Made by a program: the position numbers and the translations under genes. The notes under the pieces were generated by a model. That model saw only the letters and a program-made list of their open reading frames with translations, did not search any database and was not told the origin of the DNA. Positions 9,456 to 17,738 of a DNA stretch of 64,000 bases are shown here, one piece after another. The stretch's first letter is position 1. The number at the start of each line of letters is the position of its first letter. Origin of the DNA: an uncultured Paraprevotella sp. (lineage in GTDB: Bacteria > Bacteroidota > Bacteroidia > Bacteroidales > Bacteroidaceae). Location: the NCBI GenBank assembly GCA_910586505.1, contig CAJUGV010000002.1, forward strand, positions 124,001 to 188,000, given 5' to 3'.

Positions 9456-10349
9456 ATGGCACAAAATAAGTTCAAGGGGTTGGGTATAGCTTTGATAACC
9501 CCTTTCAGGCCCGATGGTGAGATTGATTTTGAGGCGTTGACCCGTCTGGCGGAATATCAGATACAGAATGGAGTGGATTTTCTGTGTATCATGGGAACGA
9601 CGGCTGAAACGCCTTGTCTCTCGGCAGAGGAAAAGAAAAAGTTGAAGCAGGTACTTGTGGACCGTGTGGCAGGACGGGTTCCGTTACTGATGGGATGCGG
9701 AGGAAACAACACGGCTGCCGTGGTGAAGGAACTAAAAGAGGGAGACTGGAGCGGAATCGACGGGGTGCTTTCTGTCTGCCCATATTATAACAAACCTTCG
9801 CAGGAAGGACTCTATCAGCATTTCAAAGCCATAGCGGAGGCTTCTCCCGTTCCTGTCGTATTATATAACGTGCCCGGGCGCACGGGAGTGAACATGAATG
9901 CCGAGACAACGTTGCGCCTGGCCCGTGACTTCGACAATATAGTGGCCATCAAGGAAGCAAGCGGGAATATCACCCAGATGGATGATATCATTAAGAACAA
10001 GCCGGATAATTTTGATGTGATATCGGGTGACGACGGTATTACATTTCCGTTGATTACGCTTGGAGCGGTAGGAGTGATTTCGGTGATAGGGAATGCCCTT
10101 CCGGCCGAATTCAGCAGAATGGTGCGTATGGCACTGAACGGTGATTACGAGCATGCCCGCATTATCCACCATAAGTTTGCCGAACTGTTCAAACTATTGT
10201 TTGTGGATGGCAACCCGGCAGGAGTGAAGGCCATGCTTCATGCCATGGGTATGATTGACAACCAACTGCGTCTTCCTTTGGTACCGACGCGTCTGACTAC
10301 GATGGAAAAGATTTCTGCCATTCTGAAAGAATTGGATATTCGTTATTGA
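9456..10349 (+). CDS. dapA: 4-hydroxy-tetrahydrodipicolinate synthase
   Basis: A 297-residue class I aldolase that condenses pyruvate with aspartate semialdehyde, the first committed step of the diaminopimelate/lysine pathway that feeds peptidoglycan. Visible residues: substrate-binding TT pair in MGTTAETPCLS (Thr48/49), Tyr137 in LYNVPGRTG with Arg142, and Schiff-base Lys166 in VAIKEASGN. Family length is normal. The gene has its own consensus promoter and ends at a hairpin terminator, so it looks monocistronic. Confidence 0.96.
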   Translation: MAQNKFKGLGIALITPFRPDGEIDFEALTRLAEYQIQNGVDFLCIMGTTAETPCLSAEEKKKLKQVLVDRVAGRVPLLMGCGGNNTAAVVKELKEGDWSGIDGVLSVCPYYNKPSQEGLYQHFKAIAEASPVPVVLYNVPGRTGVNMNAETTLRLARDFDNIVAIKEASGNITQMDDIIKNKPDNFDVISGDDGITFPLITLGAVGVISVIGNALPAEFSRMVRMALNGDYEHARIIHHKFAELFKLLFVDGNPAGVKAMLHAMGMIDNQLRLPLVPTRLTTMEKISAILKELDIRY

Positions 10350-10378
10350 CAAGGTGACAGAATGAAACTTGCATATGG

Positions 10379-10420
10379 CCGTCTGCCGGAAGATGCCTTC
10401 CGACGGACGGTTTGTCTTTT
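10379..10420 (+). terminator. Terminator after dapA
   Basis: CCGTC-tgc-CGGAAG pairs with CTTCCG-acg-GACGG around an ATGC loop (3x3 internal loop), followed by TTTGTCTTTT. It lies 29 bases after the dapA stop. Confidence 0.75.
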
Positions 10421-10455
10421 ATCCCCGTGAAAACCTCTTTATCAGACTTTGTAAT

Positions 10456-10998
10456 ATGGAAAAGTATATGCGATATCTTTTTGCCGTTGTCCCGTTGCTG
10501 TTGTTTTCCTGCGTCCGTGAGGATTCCGAGAGAGAACAGCCGGACATCGTGAAGGCTGGTGATGTTCTGCCGGACTTTGTGATAGAGCTGGATGACGGGC
10601 GGATTGCGGACCGGAACAGCCTGTGCGGGAAACCGTCGCTGATCGTGTTTTTCAATACCTCATGTGGCGATTGCCGTAAAGGATTGTCTGTAGTGCAACG
10701 GGCATACGAGCGCTACGGAACGGGGGGAGAAGTGAAGTTCATGGCTGTAAGTCGTGAGCAGGGGGCTGATGCCGTGAAAGCGTATTGGGCGGAGAATGGG
10801 CTGACGATTCCGTTCTCGGCTCAAAAGGACCGGGTTGTATACCATTTGTTTGCGCGTTCGTCCATTCCCCGTATTTATGTGTCGGACGCATCGCTGACGG
10901 TACGTGCCGTCTATACGGATTCACCTCCCGTCGTTGCAGATAGGTTGGAGGAGGTTTTGGAGAAACTTGTGATGGAAAATTCAGAAAAGAACAAATAA
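10456..10998 (+). CDS. Thioredoxin-fold lipoprotein (TlpA/redoxin type)
   Basis: A 180-residue protein with a lipoprotein signal: basic start MEKYMR, hydrophobic core and lipobox LFSC (Cys about residue 17). The mature part has a thioredoxin-like fold with the redox pair in NTSCGDCRKG, an FMAVSREQ strand and the cis-Pro region SSIPRIYV. It probably acts at the outer face of a membrane as a thiol-disulfide exchange protein. The frame opens further upstream (ATG at 10369), but that start would cover the dapA terminator and lose the signal at the N-terminus. It ends 9 bases before panE and may be co-transcribed with it; the two have no evident functional link. Confidence 0.8.
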   Translation: MEKYMRYLFAVVPLLLFSCVREDSEREQPDIVKAGDVLPDFVIELDDGRIADRNSLCGKPSLIVFFNTSCGDCRKGLSVVQRAYERYGTGGEVKFMAVSREQGADAVKAYWAENGLTIPFSAQKDRVVYHLFARSSIPRIYVSDASLTVRAVYTDSPPVVADRLEEVLEKLVMENSEKNK

Positions 10999-11007
10999 AA
11001 CGGATTT

Positions 11008-11952
11008 ATGAAATGCTTGATTGTAGGAACAGGAGGTGTCGGAGGTTCCTTGGCGGCCCTGCTGGCTTTGTCTGGAAATGAAGTAGTGTGCGTGGCGCGT
11101 GGAGAACATTTGCGGAAAATGCAGGCTGACGGTTTGCATTTTCATTCGGGAATGAAGGGGGAGCGGGTGATACCGTGTTATGCCTTCGACGGATGGAAAG
11201 GGCGGACCGGGGAGATCGGGGTGGTGACGTCCGAGGCGTATAACGGAACGGCCGATCTTGTGCTGGTTTGTGTGAAGGGCTATTCCGTGGACTCGGTGGC
11301 GGATTGTATCGTGCGGTCCTCCGGCCGGCAGACGGTGGTATTGCCCGTTCTGAATGTGTACGGATCGGGACCGAGGATTGCGCGTGCCTGTCCGGGAGTG
11401 AGGGTTATCGACGGTTGTATTTACATTGTAGGATATATCAATGCGCCGGGAGAGGTGACGCAATGCGGAGGCGTGTGCAAGCTGGTGTTCGGTGCACGGA
11501 AAGATGATGGCGTGGTTTCTGGTGAATTGGAGGTGATTCGCGGGATATTGTCTGATGCCGGAATAAAAGCTATTATATCCGATGATATTGATCGTGACAC
11601 TTTTGCCAAATGGGGATTTATCAGTGCAATGGCTGGAACGGGCGCATATTTTGATGTGCCGATGGGGAGAGTACAGGAGGACGGGCCGGAGCGCGACGTT
11701 TTTGTGGCCCTGACAAGGGAAAGTACGGCGTTGGGCGTGAAGATGGGTATCGGATTCAGGGAGGATCCCGTGACTGCCAATCTTAGGATCATAGACGCGC
11801 TCGATCCGCAAGCTACCTCTTCCTTGCAGAAAGACTTGAAAAAGGGGTGTGATTCGGAGATACAAGGACAGTTGTTTGACATGCTGGATGCTTGCCGTAA
11901 ATATGGAGTGGACGCCCCGACATATGAAAGGGTAGTGGCAAAGTTCAGATAG
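11008..11952 (+). CDS. panE: 2-dehydropantoate 2-reductase (ketopantoate reductase family)
   Basis: A 314-residue NADPH-dependent reductase that would turn ketopantoate into pantoate for pantothenate and coenzyme A. The N-terminal Rossmann motif GTGGVGGSLAALL (residues 7-19) and the VLVCVKGYSVD block with its catalytic Lys are clear; the C-terminal ApbA domain has the KWGFISAMAGTGAYF helix and a DSEIQGQ segment, close to the usual S-S/D-M-x-D-x-x-x-G motif. Full length. The family also contains reductases of other 2-oxo acids, so the pantoate role is likely but unproven. It shares a terminator with the convergent transporter gene. Confidence 0.85.
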   Translation: MKCLIVGTGGVGGSLAALLALSGNEVVCVARGEHLRKMQADGLHFHSGMKGERVIPCYAFDGWKGRTGEIGVVTSEAYNGTADLVLVCVKGYSVDSVADCIVRSSGRQTVVLPVLNVYGSGPRIARACPGVRVIDGCIYIVGYINAPGEVTQCGGVCKLVFGARKDDGVVSGELEVIRGILSDAGIKAIISDDIDRDTFAKWGFISAMAGTGAYFDVPMGRVQEDGPERDVFVALTRESTALGVKMGIGFREDPVTANLRIIDALDPQATSSLQKDLKKGCDSEIQGQLFDMLDACRKYGVDAPTYERVVAKFR

Positions 11953-11990
11953 CCCTGAGGCGAAGGCTGCTGCTTATGTAAAGGAAAAAA

Positions 11991-12039
11991 GGAATCCTCC
12001 GGCAGATATTTTGTATTACGGAAATCTGCCGGAGGATTC
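11991..12039. terminator. Bidirectional terminator between panE and the sugar transporter
   Basis: A perfect stem of about 16 pairs (GAATCCTCCGGCAGAT with ATCTGCCGGAGGATTC) flanked by A-rich sequence on the left and TTTTGTT on the right. It serves two convergent genes. Confidence 0.85.
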
Positions 12040-12062
12040 TTTTGTTAAGATATCACATACTT

Positions 12063-13529
12063 TTATGCCGTCTTTTTACTGCGGTTTCTCCAAAATGCCG
12101 TCATATCCTCAAGTGACTTGCCCTTCGTCTCGGGTACGCACTTCCATACAAACAGACAGGCTATCAGGCACATGATGCCGTAGAGGCTGTAAGCGAACAT
12201 GGGGCTGAAGTCGTATAATGCCGGGAATGTGGAAGAGACCAGGTAATTGAAAATCCATTGGAATGCTACGGCAATGGCTACGGCTTTTCCGCGTATGGTA
12301 TTGGGGAATACTTCTGCAATGAGTACCCAGCAAATAGGTCCCCATGACATCATAAAGAATGCGGCGTATACGATAACGGACAGCACGGGGACAATTCCCT
12401 TGATGCCGAACTGGTCGCACATGGCCACGGCGAATGCGCCAACAGCCATACCGAGGGAGCCGATGATGAGAAGAGGCTTACGGCCGAAACGGTCTACTGT
12501 GAAGATGGCTACAAGCGTGAAGAGAATGTTGACAACACCCATTACAACGGTCTGCATCATGCCTCCTCCTTCCGCACCGGCATTCTCAAAGATACGCGGA
12601 GCATAATAGAGTACAGCGTTGATACCGATGGCTTGTTGGAAAACAGACAATAATATGCCTATGACGATAACGGTCAGCCCGTACGTAAGTAGTTTTTCCG
12701 TTTTTTCTTTAGACGTTAATTTGATTTCCTCTAAAACGGTTTTGGCTATCTTGCTGCCGTTAATCTTTTCCAGAATGCCGAACGCCCGTTCGTCTTCCCC
12801 GCACATCACCAGATAACGGGGCGTTTTGGGCACACAGAAGAGCAGAAGGCCGAAAAGAGCGGCCGGAATGGTTTCCGAACCGAACATGTAGCGCCAACCT
12901 TCATTTACGCTCCACATGTCGGAAGCAGGACTCACAGACATAATGCCACTCACCGCATCCTTGATGATAACAGGATTCTGATGGTTGCCCATAATCATAT
13001 AGTTTACAAAATAGACTACGAGCATGCCAAAAATGATGGCAAACTGATTGCATGACACCAGTGTACCGCGAATATCGGAAGGGGCAATCTCTGCAATATA
13101 CATCGGACAAACGGCTGAAGCCAATCCTACACCGATTCCTCCCAGAACACGGTAGAGGTTGAATGTGACAAGCAAATTAAAATTGGCTTGTCCGTATTCG
13201 AAGAACAGAAACTCCGGATAGTAAGAACCGAGTGCGGAGAGAAAGAATAACAGTGAGGCCAGACGAAGAGAACCGCGGCGTCCGAGACGGGAAGCCAGAT
13301 AACCTGAAACGGCGCCACCTATAATACAACCCAATAATGCACTCGATGAGGTGATGCCGTGCATCACCTTGTCATACTGGAAGTCGGTTGCCGTGAGGAA
13401 GAATGCCTCAAGTCCTTTCTCGGCTCCGGAGATCACCGCTGTGTCGTAACCGAACAATAATCCGCCAATAATAGCTACGGTAGTAATGGAGTACAAATAC
13501 AATTTGTCTCCTTCTTTTGATACGTTCAT
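12063..13529 (-). CDS. xylE: Sugar:proton symporter, XylE type (MFS sugar porter)
   Basis: A 488-residue major facilitator protein with 12 predicted membrane helices. Sugar-porter signatures are present: GYDTAVISGAEKG in helix 1, RLGRRGS in loop 2-3, QQAIGINAVLYYAPRIF in helix 7, DRFGRKPL in loop 8-9 and the C-terminal PETKGKSLE. These fit XylE-like D-xylose/H+ symporters, although galactose and arabinose porters look similar, so the exact sugar is inferred. The regulator gene sits 21 bases upstream on the same strand and probably controls the pair. No xylose isomerase or xylulokinase gene is adjacent. Confidence 0.85.
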   Translation of the reverse strand: MNVSKEGDKLYLYSITTVAIIGGLLFGYDTAVISGAEKGLEAFFLTATDFQYDKVMHGITSSSALLGCIIGGAVSGYLASRLGRRGSLRLASLLFFLSALGSYYPEFLFFEYGQANFNLLVTFNLYRVLGGIGVGLASAVCPMYIAEIAPSDIRGTLVSCNQFAIIFGMLVVYFVNYMIMGNHQNPVIIKDAVSGIMSVSPASDMWSVNEGWRYMFGSETIPAALFGLLLFCVPKTPRYLVMCGEDERAFGILEKINGSKIAKTVLEEIKLTSKEKTEKLLTYGLTVIVIGILLSVFQQAIGINAVLYYAPRIFENAGAEGGGMMQTVVMGVVNILFTLVAIFTVDRFGRKPLLIIGSLGMAVGAFAVAMCDQFGIKGIVPVLSVIVYAAFFMMSWGPICWVLIAEVFPNTIRGKAVAIAVAFQWIFNYLVSSTFPALYDFSPMFAYSLYGIMCLIACLFVWKCVPETKGKSLEDMTAFWRNRSKKTA

Positions 13530-13550
13530 GATAAACTATTTGTTATTAAA

Positions 13551-14333
13551 TTAATTATTTTCATGGTGTTCTTCCTGATTGAATGACTTACCCCATCCGT
13601 GGAGTTTGTTATACAGCTTACGGTCGAATTTGTAATACCTTGCTGCCCGGTGTGCCACTCCTGTTTGGAATTCATCCAATGGGAGTACGTATTTCATTTG
13701 GGCAATCCGTTTGTGAAAATTACGCACGTCAAACATCCTGTCATATATCTTTTGATAGAGTGTGCGTAATTCGGCGGCGGTAAATTTCTTTGGGAGCAAA
13801 TCGAATAATACGGCCGGATATGTCTGTACATACTGCTGCACAAAAAATTTTGCCTCGGCTATGATTTGGTTGTGGTCAAAGGCTAAAGCATCAATGGAAT
13901 CAATCTCCGTCCAGCATGCTTCGTACCGTTCCGATAGGTGGCTGAGTTTTTTATCAATTTTAATCAGGGTCAGATAAACGACGGTAACGATCCGTTCTAC
14001 TTTCTGATTAAGTCTGTGGAAACGTTCCAGCCACTTGATGTCTTTCGGGTTGTTGGTTCTATTCTTAGAACCGAATGTGCGGAATTGAATAAGGTTAAGC
14101 TGTTTAATACCTGTCAACTCGTACAATACGCGCCGTGCGGCTTCGTTCAGATCTTCATCATTATAAATGAGACTTCCCGGAAGCTTCATATTATTATGAT
14201 AGTCATCGCTCATACTGCCACATTGCTTGATGAGGAGAACCTTGATGTGTGTGCCATCAAATCCAAATACAACACAATCCACAGAGACATGGGGATTAAT
14301 CATTTCTTTGGAGGGGAGTGATTCTTTCATCAT
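13551..14333 (-). CDS. Nudix/winged-helix sugar-responsive transcriptional regulator (NrtR-like)
   Basis: A 260-residue regulator with an N-terminal Nudix-like domain (PHVSVDCVVFGFDG ... LLIKQ) and a C-terminal winged helix (LRTLYQKIYDRMFDVRNFHKRI). The Nudix box (from GSLIYNDEDLNEAARR) lacks the catalytic R-E-x-x-E-E pattern, so it is likely a ligand sensor and not a hydrolase. Bacteroides uses this family for sugar operons such as arabinose (AraR) and xylose. The upstream -7 box at 14352-14359 predicts a transcript start near 14345, so the earlier in-frame start at 14354 is excluded and ATG at 14333 (or 14330) is used. It is the first gene of an operon with the sugar symporter; a perfect palindrome upstream suggests autoregulation. 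Confidence 0.82.
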   Translation of the reverse strand: MMKESLPSKEMINPHVSVDCVVFGFDGTHIKVLLIKQCGSMSDDYHNNMKLPGSLIYNDEDLNEAARRVLYELTGIKQLNLIQFRTFGSKNRTNNPKDIKWLERFHRLNQKVERIVTVVYLTLIKIDKKLSHLSERYEACWTEIDSIDALAFDHNQIIAEAKFFVQQYVQTYPAVLFDLLPKKFTAAELRTLYQKIYDRMFDVRNFHKRIAQMKYVLPLDEFQTGVAHRAARYYKFDRKLYNKLHGWGKSFNQEEHHENN

Positions 14334-14351
14334 ATTGCCGCATTTGCATAA

Positions 14352-14382
14352 CAAAGATAGTGCGGTTGGAGGAGAATGGAAA
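14352..14382 (-). promoter_or_regulatory. Promoter of the Nudix regulator-transporter operon
   Basis: On the minus strand a -7 box TATCTTTG is preceded by a 19-base spacer and TTTC (near-consensus -33). It fixes the regulator start at 14333 or 14330. Confidence 0.65.
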
Positions 14383-14393
14383 AATATCTTTTT

Positions 14394-14407
14394 ATGTTAT
14401 ATAACAT
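14394..14407. promoter_or_regulatory. Candidate operator palindrome ATGTTATATAACAT
   Basis: A perfect 14-base palindrome just upstream of the -33 region of the regulator promoter. Its place suggests a binding site for the adjacent Nudix-type regulator. No second copy was noticed in the window. Confidence 0.5.
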
Positions 14408-14718
14408 GTACGCAGGGAGATACACCATGACTTTTCATATTAAGTATGATAAGGAGTTTTGATTCACATTCCTGCAGATAAGATCCTGAAGTATTTCATT
14501 ACCTGCAATTAGGGTTGATAGATTGGTTATTTATGCAGAAAATCAATTTTTTATGCTACAACCCCTTTTCTGGAAAAGGACATTCTCTACTCTTTTTAGG
14601 AAACGGATTTTCTTTTCACTATCCATATATGAAGTACAATAAGTACTGAGGTTAAAAAATATTAAGTATTACATCCTGTGTGAATTGGGCTAAAGATCAT
14701 TTTCTTATAGAGATTAAA
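14408..14718. other. AT-rich non-coding stretch
   Basis: No gene is visible. It has a small hairpin (CCTTTTCTGGAAAAGG near 14564) and short repeats of AAGTAC/AGTACT type. Nothing else recognised. Confidence 0.5.
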
Positions 14719-14765
14719 GCAAAGAATAAGCGGTTACAGACAAACTGTAACCGCTTATTCTTTGC
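14719..14765 (-). terminator. Terminator of the tRNA-Ser/tRNA-Glu transcript
   Basis: A perfect 21-pair stem (GCAAAGAATAAGCGGTTACAG and its complement) with a 5-base loop, starting three bases after the tRNA-Glu 3' end and followed on the minus strand by TTTAATC. Confidence 0.85.
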
Positions 14766-14768
14766 TTG

Positions 14769-14840
14769 TAGCGTCTACGGGAATCGAACCCGTGTTGCAT
14801 GCGTGAGAGGCATGTGTCCTAGCCGCTAGACGAAGACGCC
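14769..14840 (-). tRNA. tRNA-Glu (anticodon CTC)
   Basis: Folds as a cloverleaf: acceptor GGCGTCT/AGACGCT (with a terminal G-T pair), D arm with TAGCGGCTAGGA, anticodon stem CATGC/GCATG with loop CTCTCAC, and T arm ACGGGTTCGATTCCCGT. The CCA end is not encoded. It reads GAG. It sits six bases downstream of tRNA-Ser in one transcript. Confidence 0.9.
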
Positions 14841-14846
14841 TTGCTG

Positions 14847-14933
14847 CGGAAGCTGGGGGATTCGAACCCCCGGTACGGTAACCCGCACGTCAGTTTAGCA
14901 AACTGGTGGTTTCAGCCACTCACCCAAACTTCC
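14847..14933 (-). tRNA. tRNA-Ser (anticodon GCT)
   Basis: A class II tRNA with acceptor GGAAGTT/AGCTTCC, discriminator G, D arm GAGTGGCTGAA, anticodon loop TTGCTAA, a long variable arm (GTGCGGGTTACCGTAC region) and T arm GGGGGTTCGAATCCCCC. It reads AGC/AGU. Confidence 0.92.
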
Positions 14934-14986
14934 TTGCTTCCTGAGATTCATCTGGATATTAACAGATGTTTTTCTCAATTGCGATG

Positions 14987-15018
14987 CAAAGGTAGCTTTT
15001 TTAATTTAAGTATGCAAG
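14987..15018 (-). promoter_or_regulatory. Promoter of the tRNA-Ser/tRNA-Glu operon
   Basis: On the minus strand a -7 box TACCTTTG (14994-14987) with a CTTG -33 element about 20 bases upstream. It lies about 50 bases before tRNA-Ser. Confidence 0.55.
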
Positions 15019-15070
15019 TTTTTAAGCGTTTTTTTCTTGAACAAAAATATAAAAAGGATTGTACGCGGCA

Positions 15071-16027
15071 TTAAGCATTATATACTAAACTTCCTATGTA
15101 TATTAAGTAAAGGACTACCATAATACCACCTTCCCAGCGCTCTATAGTCCTTTTCGTATAAGAAAAACACCAGAACATCAATGCACTAAGTATCAAAACA
15201 CCTAAATCCGTATAAGATATGCCGTTCACCGACATCGGTCGTATGGTTGCGCAAAAGCCCGTCACAAAGAAAATATTGAAGATGTTGCTACCTATTACAT
15301 TTCCTATTGCTATAGCTGAGCTTCCCTTTCGTGCTGCTATAATGGAGGTAGCCAATTCCGGCAGAGAAGTTCCGGTCGCTACAATTGTCAGCCCTACTAC
15401 TGTTTCGCTTACACCTAGATTTAAAGCGATCTTGCTGGCTGCATCTACAAATAGATTACCACCCAGTATGAGACTTGCCAGTCCGAATACCACATAAAGG
15501 AATATACGTATGTATGACATCGGAGAGGATTGATAAATGATGTTATTCTCCTTATTTTGAGCGATGCTAAACGTATAAAATAGAAATATGGAGAAAAAAC
15601 CAAGCATCAATAAACCATCTGTGCGGGAGATAAAGTTGGCATTTCCTGTTCCGTCCAATTCCAAATCCAGTGATACTACAATTATGACCAAGGTGGCCAA
15701 GATCGTATAAGGGATATCTTTGCTTATTGTTGATTTGCTGATTTGAACAGGGGCAAACAAAGCCGAACATCCTACTATCATTAGTATATTGAATATATTA
15801 CTTCCTATAATATTTCCAACCGATAGACCGTCAATCCCTTTCAAGGAAGACGTGAAACTGGCAACAAATTCGGGTAGCGAAGTACCAAAAGCTACAATCG
15901 TCAATCCTATCACAATTTCGGATATATTGAATCTGCGTGCCAGTCCGATAGCTCCGTCTGTAAGTTTGTCGGCACCGAACAATATTAGTACGATGCCGAC
16001 AAATAGCAGTGTTATTGTTAACCACAT
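15071..16027 (-). CDS. Calcium/sodium antiporter (CaCA family, YrbG-like)
   Basis: A 318-residue inner-membrane exchanger with about ten helices in two inverted halves. Each half carries the alpha-repeat signature: GTSLPEFVASF with GNIIGSNIFNILMIVG in the first and GTSLPELATSI with GNVIGSNIFNIFFVTG in the second. The acidic residues in these repeats bind the ions. Full length. It ends just before the tRNA promoter region and starts 12 bases after the peptidase gene, so the two genes are probably co-transcribed. Ion preference is inferred from the family. Confidence 0.9.
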   Translation of the reverse strand: MWLTITLLFVGIVLILFGADKLTDGAIGLARRFNISEIVIGLTIVAFGTSLPEFVASFTSSLKGIDGLSVGNIIGSNIFNILMIVGCSALFAPVQISKSTISKDIPYTILATLVIIVVSLDLELDGTGNANFISRTDGLLMLGFFSIFLFYTFSIAQNKENNIIYQSSPMSYIRIFLYVVFGLASLILGGNLFVDAASKIALNLGVSETVVGLTIVATGTSLPELATSIIAARKGSSAIAIGNVIGSNIFNIFFVTGFCATIRPMSVNGISYTDLGVLILSALMFWCFSYTKRTIERWEGGIMVVLYLIYIGSLVYNA

Positions 16028-16039
16028 GGTCTCTACTTT

Positions 16040-16714
16040 TTAATCTCGTCGGCCGAGGTATATCATGACATAATAACATAAGGTAGCTAAAGAACCTAAT
16101 GCGGCTACTACATAGGTATAGGCGGCGGAACGAAGTGCGGACACGGCTGCGCCGTAGTTTCTATTATTTGTAATGCCTGCCTCACTTAACCATTTAACAG
16201 CTCTGCGGCTTGCATCAATCTCTACGGGTAAGGTGATAAAACTGAAAAGAGTGGTGAGGGCAAATAGGATAATTCCTAAAAGCATAATTTGCGGAAAGAC
16301 TTGTAAAGTCAGCATTCCTATGAGAAGTATCCATGACATCCAGCCTGATGCAAAAGATATGACGGGCACGAGGCGGCTCCTCATTTTGAGCGGCCCATAG
16401 GCGTGAGCATGTTGCACTGCATGCCCACATTCGTGAGCCGCAACCGCTGCGGCCGCCACACTACAAGTATTATAAACATCCTCGCTTAAGTTCACTGTTT
16501 TATTAGCCGGATTATAATGATCCGTCAGTGAGCCTTGCGTACTCTTTACTTGTACATCATAGATTCCATTGTCACGCAACATCTTCATTGCGATGTCACG
16601 GCCTGTAAGTCCACCGTCTACAGGAATTTTCGAATACTTCTTGAACTTGCTTGTTAAATTGGCCTGTACTATCCAGCTAGCCAATGCGATACTGATAAAA
16701 ATAATCCAATACAT
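16040..16714 (-). CDS. Neutral zinc metallopeptidase, YugP type
   Basis: A 224-residue membrane-bound protein with an N-terminal helix, a zinc motif HECGHAVQHA (HExxH, about residues 93-97) and two or three C-terminal helices. The third zinc ligand is probably in the LPVEIDASRRA segment, typical of the YugP family. Also family-typical are G-L-T-G-x-D-x-A near the start and the HYNPANKTVNLSEDV segment. Its substrates are unknown. A TACTTTTG -7 box on the minus strand near 16769-16776 probably drives it and the exchanger gene downstream. Confidence 0.85.
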   Translation of the reverse strand: MYWIIFISIALASWIVQANLTSKFKKYSKIPVDGGLTGRDIAMKMLRDNGIYDVQVKSTQGSLTDHYNPANKTVNLSEDVYNTCSVAAAAVAAHECGHAVQHAHAYGPLKMRSRLVPVISFASGWMSWILLIGMLTLQVFPQIMLLGIILFALTTLFSFITLPVEIDASRRAVKWLSEAGITNNRNYGAAVSALRSAAYTYVVAALGSLATLCYYVMIYLGRRD

Positions 16715-16839
16715 ATTATATAATAATAGTTATATGAAAAATCTCGTCAAACATCATGCCGACGAATACAAAAGTAGCGAAGATTTATTGATTTGGATAA
16801 ATATAACGGGAATAAGTCAGTTCTTTTTTGAATAATTAG

Positions 16840-16847
16840 TATATTTG
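16840..16847 (+). promoter_or_regulatory. -7 box for the lipoprotein gene
   Basis: TATATTTG 32 bases before the chosen start. No clear -33 element. With the minus-strand box near 16770 it forms a divergent promoter region. Confidence 0.5.
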
Positions 16848-16879
16848 TGCTTAAGTATTCACTTATAAGTATTGAATTT

Positions 16880-17494
16880 ATGAGAAAAGGGCAGATATAT
16901 TCACTCCTTTCACTGATTTCCATAACAGTTCTTATATCAGGATGCACGGGTGGAGGACAGAGCCGGGATTATATGGAAGAGAATGATTCTGTGATGATTT
17001 ATACTCCCGACACAGCCTTTTATGGCCATTTGGGCGAGAGCACCGGGATGAGTAGTATAGAATTGATTACGGATAGCGGAGATACGCTCTCTTTGAATAA
17101 GACCAACGAAAAGACCGGCGGACAAGGAAGCATTATAGGAGAAATCGCCAATTATACCGATTATTTTTCCGTAACGACGTGTGATAATAACCAAAGTGTG
17201 GATGTGGCTCTAAATGTAACCCAACTCTTACAAAGGAAGTGGCAGTCGGACACTGACAGACGCCATGGCATTTTCCTCGAGGCAAACGGAAAAGCCCGTC
17301 CTTTATCTGCAGAGCAATATAAGTATAACATGTGGAGTTTATGCAACTGTAAACTCATTTTGCTGCGAGAAAGCGAAGGAGAGCATGGAGCTGAAACAAG
17401 AAACGATACTCTGAATATTTTGTATCTTTCTCCGGATTCACTTACTCTGCAGTGCACACGTGACAGTATTTCAGAAAGATTCCATCGTATATAA
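16880..17494 (+). CDS. Lipoprotein of unknown function, possibly lipocalin-like
   Basis: A 204-residue protein starting MRKGQIYS with a hydrophobic signal and lipobox LISGC (Cys about residue 22). The mature part is beta-rich, with SSIELITDSGDTLSLN, a WQSDTDRRHGIFLEANGKA stretch and LNILYLSPDSLTLQC near the end, a pattern like lipocalin-type small lipoproteins of Bacteroidetes. I do not recognise a specific family. The frame opens 11 codons earlier, but the signal peptide places the start here. It lies 13 bases before a small Cys-containing gene. Confidence 0.65.
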   Translation: MRKGQIYSLLSLISITVLISGCTGGGQSRDYMEENDSVMIYTPDTAFYGHLGESTGMSSIELITDSGDTLSLNKTNEKTGGQGSIIGEIANYTDYFSVTTCDNNQSVDVALNVTQLLQRKWQSDTDRRHGIFLEANGKARPLSAEQYKYNMWSLCNCKLILLRESEGEHGAETRNDTLNILYLSPDSLTLQCTRDSISERFHRI

Positions 17495-17507
17495 TAATAA
17501 GACCGTT

Positions 17508-17708
17508 ATGGCTGTTGGGAAGGATAAAATGGTTAAGTGTATTAACTGCAAGCACGGTAAATATATGCAGTGGATGAAAAATCCAATTATCTGTGAATGT
17601 AATTGGACCGGAGAACGTTATGTGGCTGAAGCCAAACGTATCTGTACGCGCTATGAGGAAAAAACAAGCAGGGAAGCTCCTCAAATCACTCATTACGAGC
17701 ATTACTAA
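17508..17708 (+). CDS. Small cysteine-containing protein of unknown function
   Basis: A 66-residue protein with four to five Cys spaced CINCKHG ... IICECN ... RICTRYE, which could bind a metal ion such as zinc. It is basic and soluble with no signal. Alternative in-frame starts exist at 17460 (overlapping the lipoprotein gene) and 17529; the 17508 ATG is chosen for gene spacing. It follows the lipoprotein gene closely on the same strand. Reality as a gene is supported by the ordered Cys pattern and intact frame, not by a known family. Confidence 0.5.
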   Translation: MAVGKDKMVKCINCKHGKYMQWMKNPIICECNWTGERYVAEAKRICTRYEEKTSREAPQITHYEHY

Positions 17709-17738
17709 GAAGCTCCCCTGTAGAACTTTTGTTTTAAA

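Noticed and set aside
10358..10370. GGTGACAGAATGA after dapA as another gap motif
   Set aside because: Only part of the 13-mer matches and there is no partner copy about 500 bases away.
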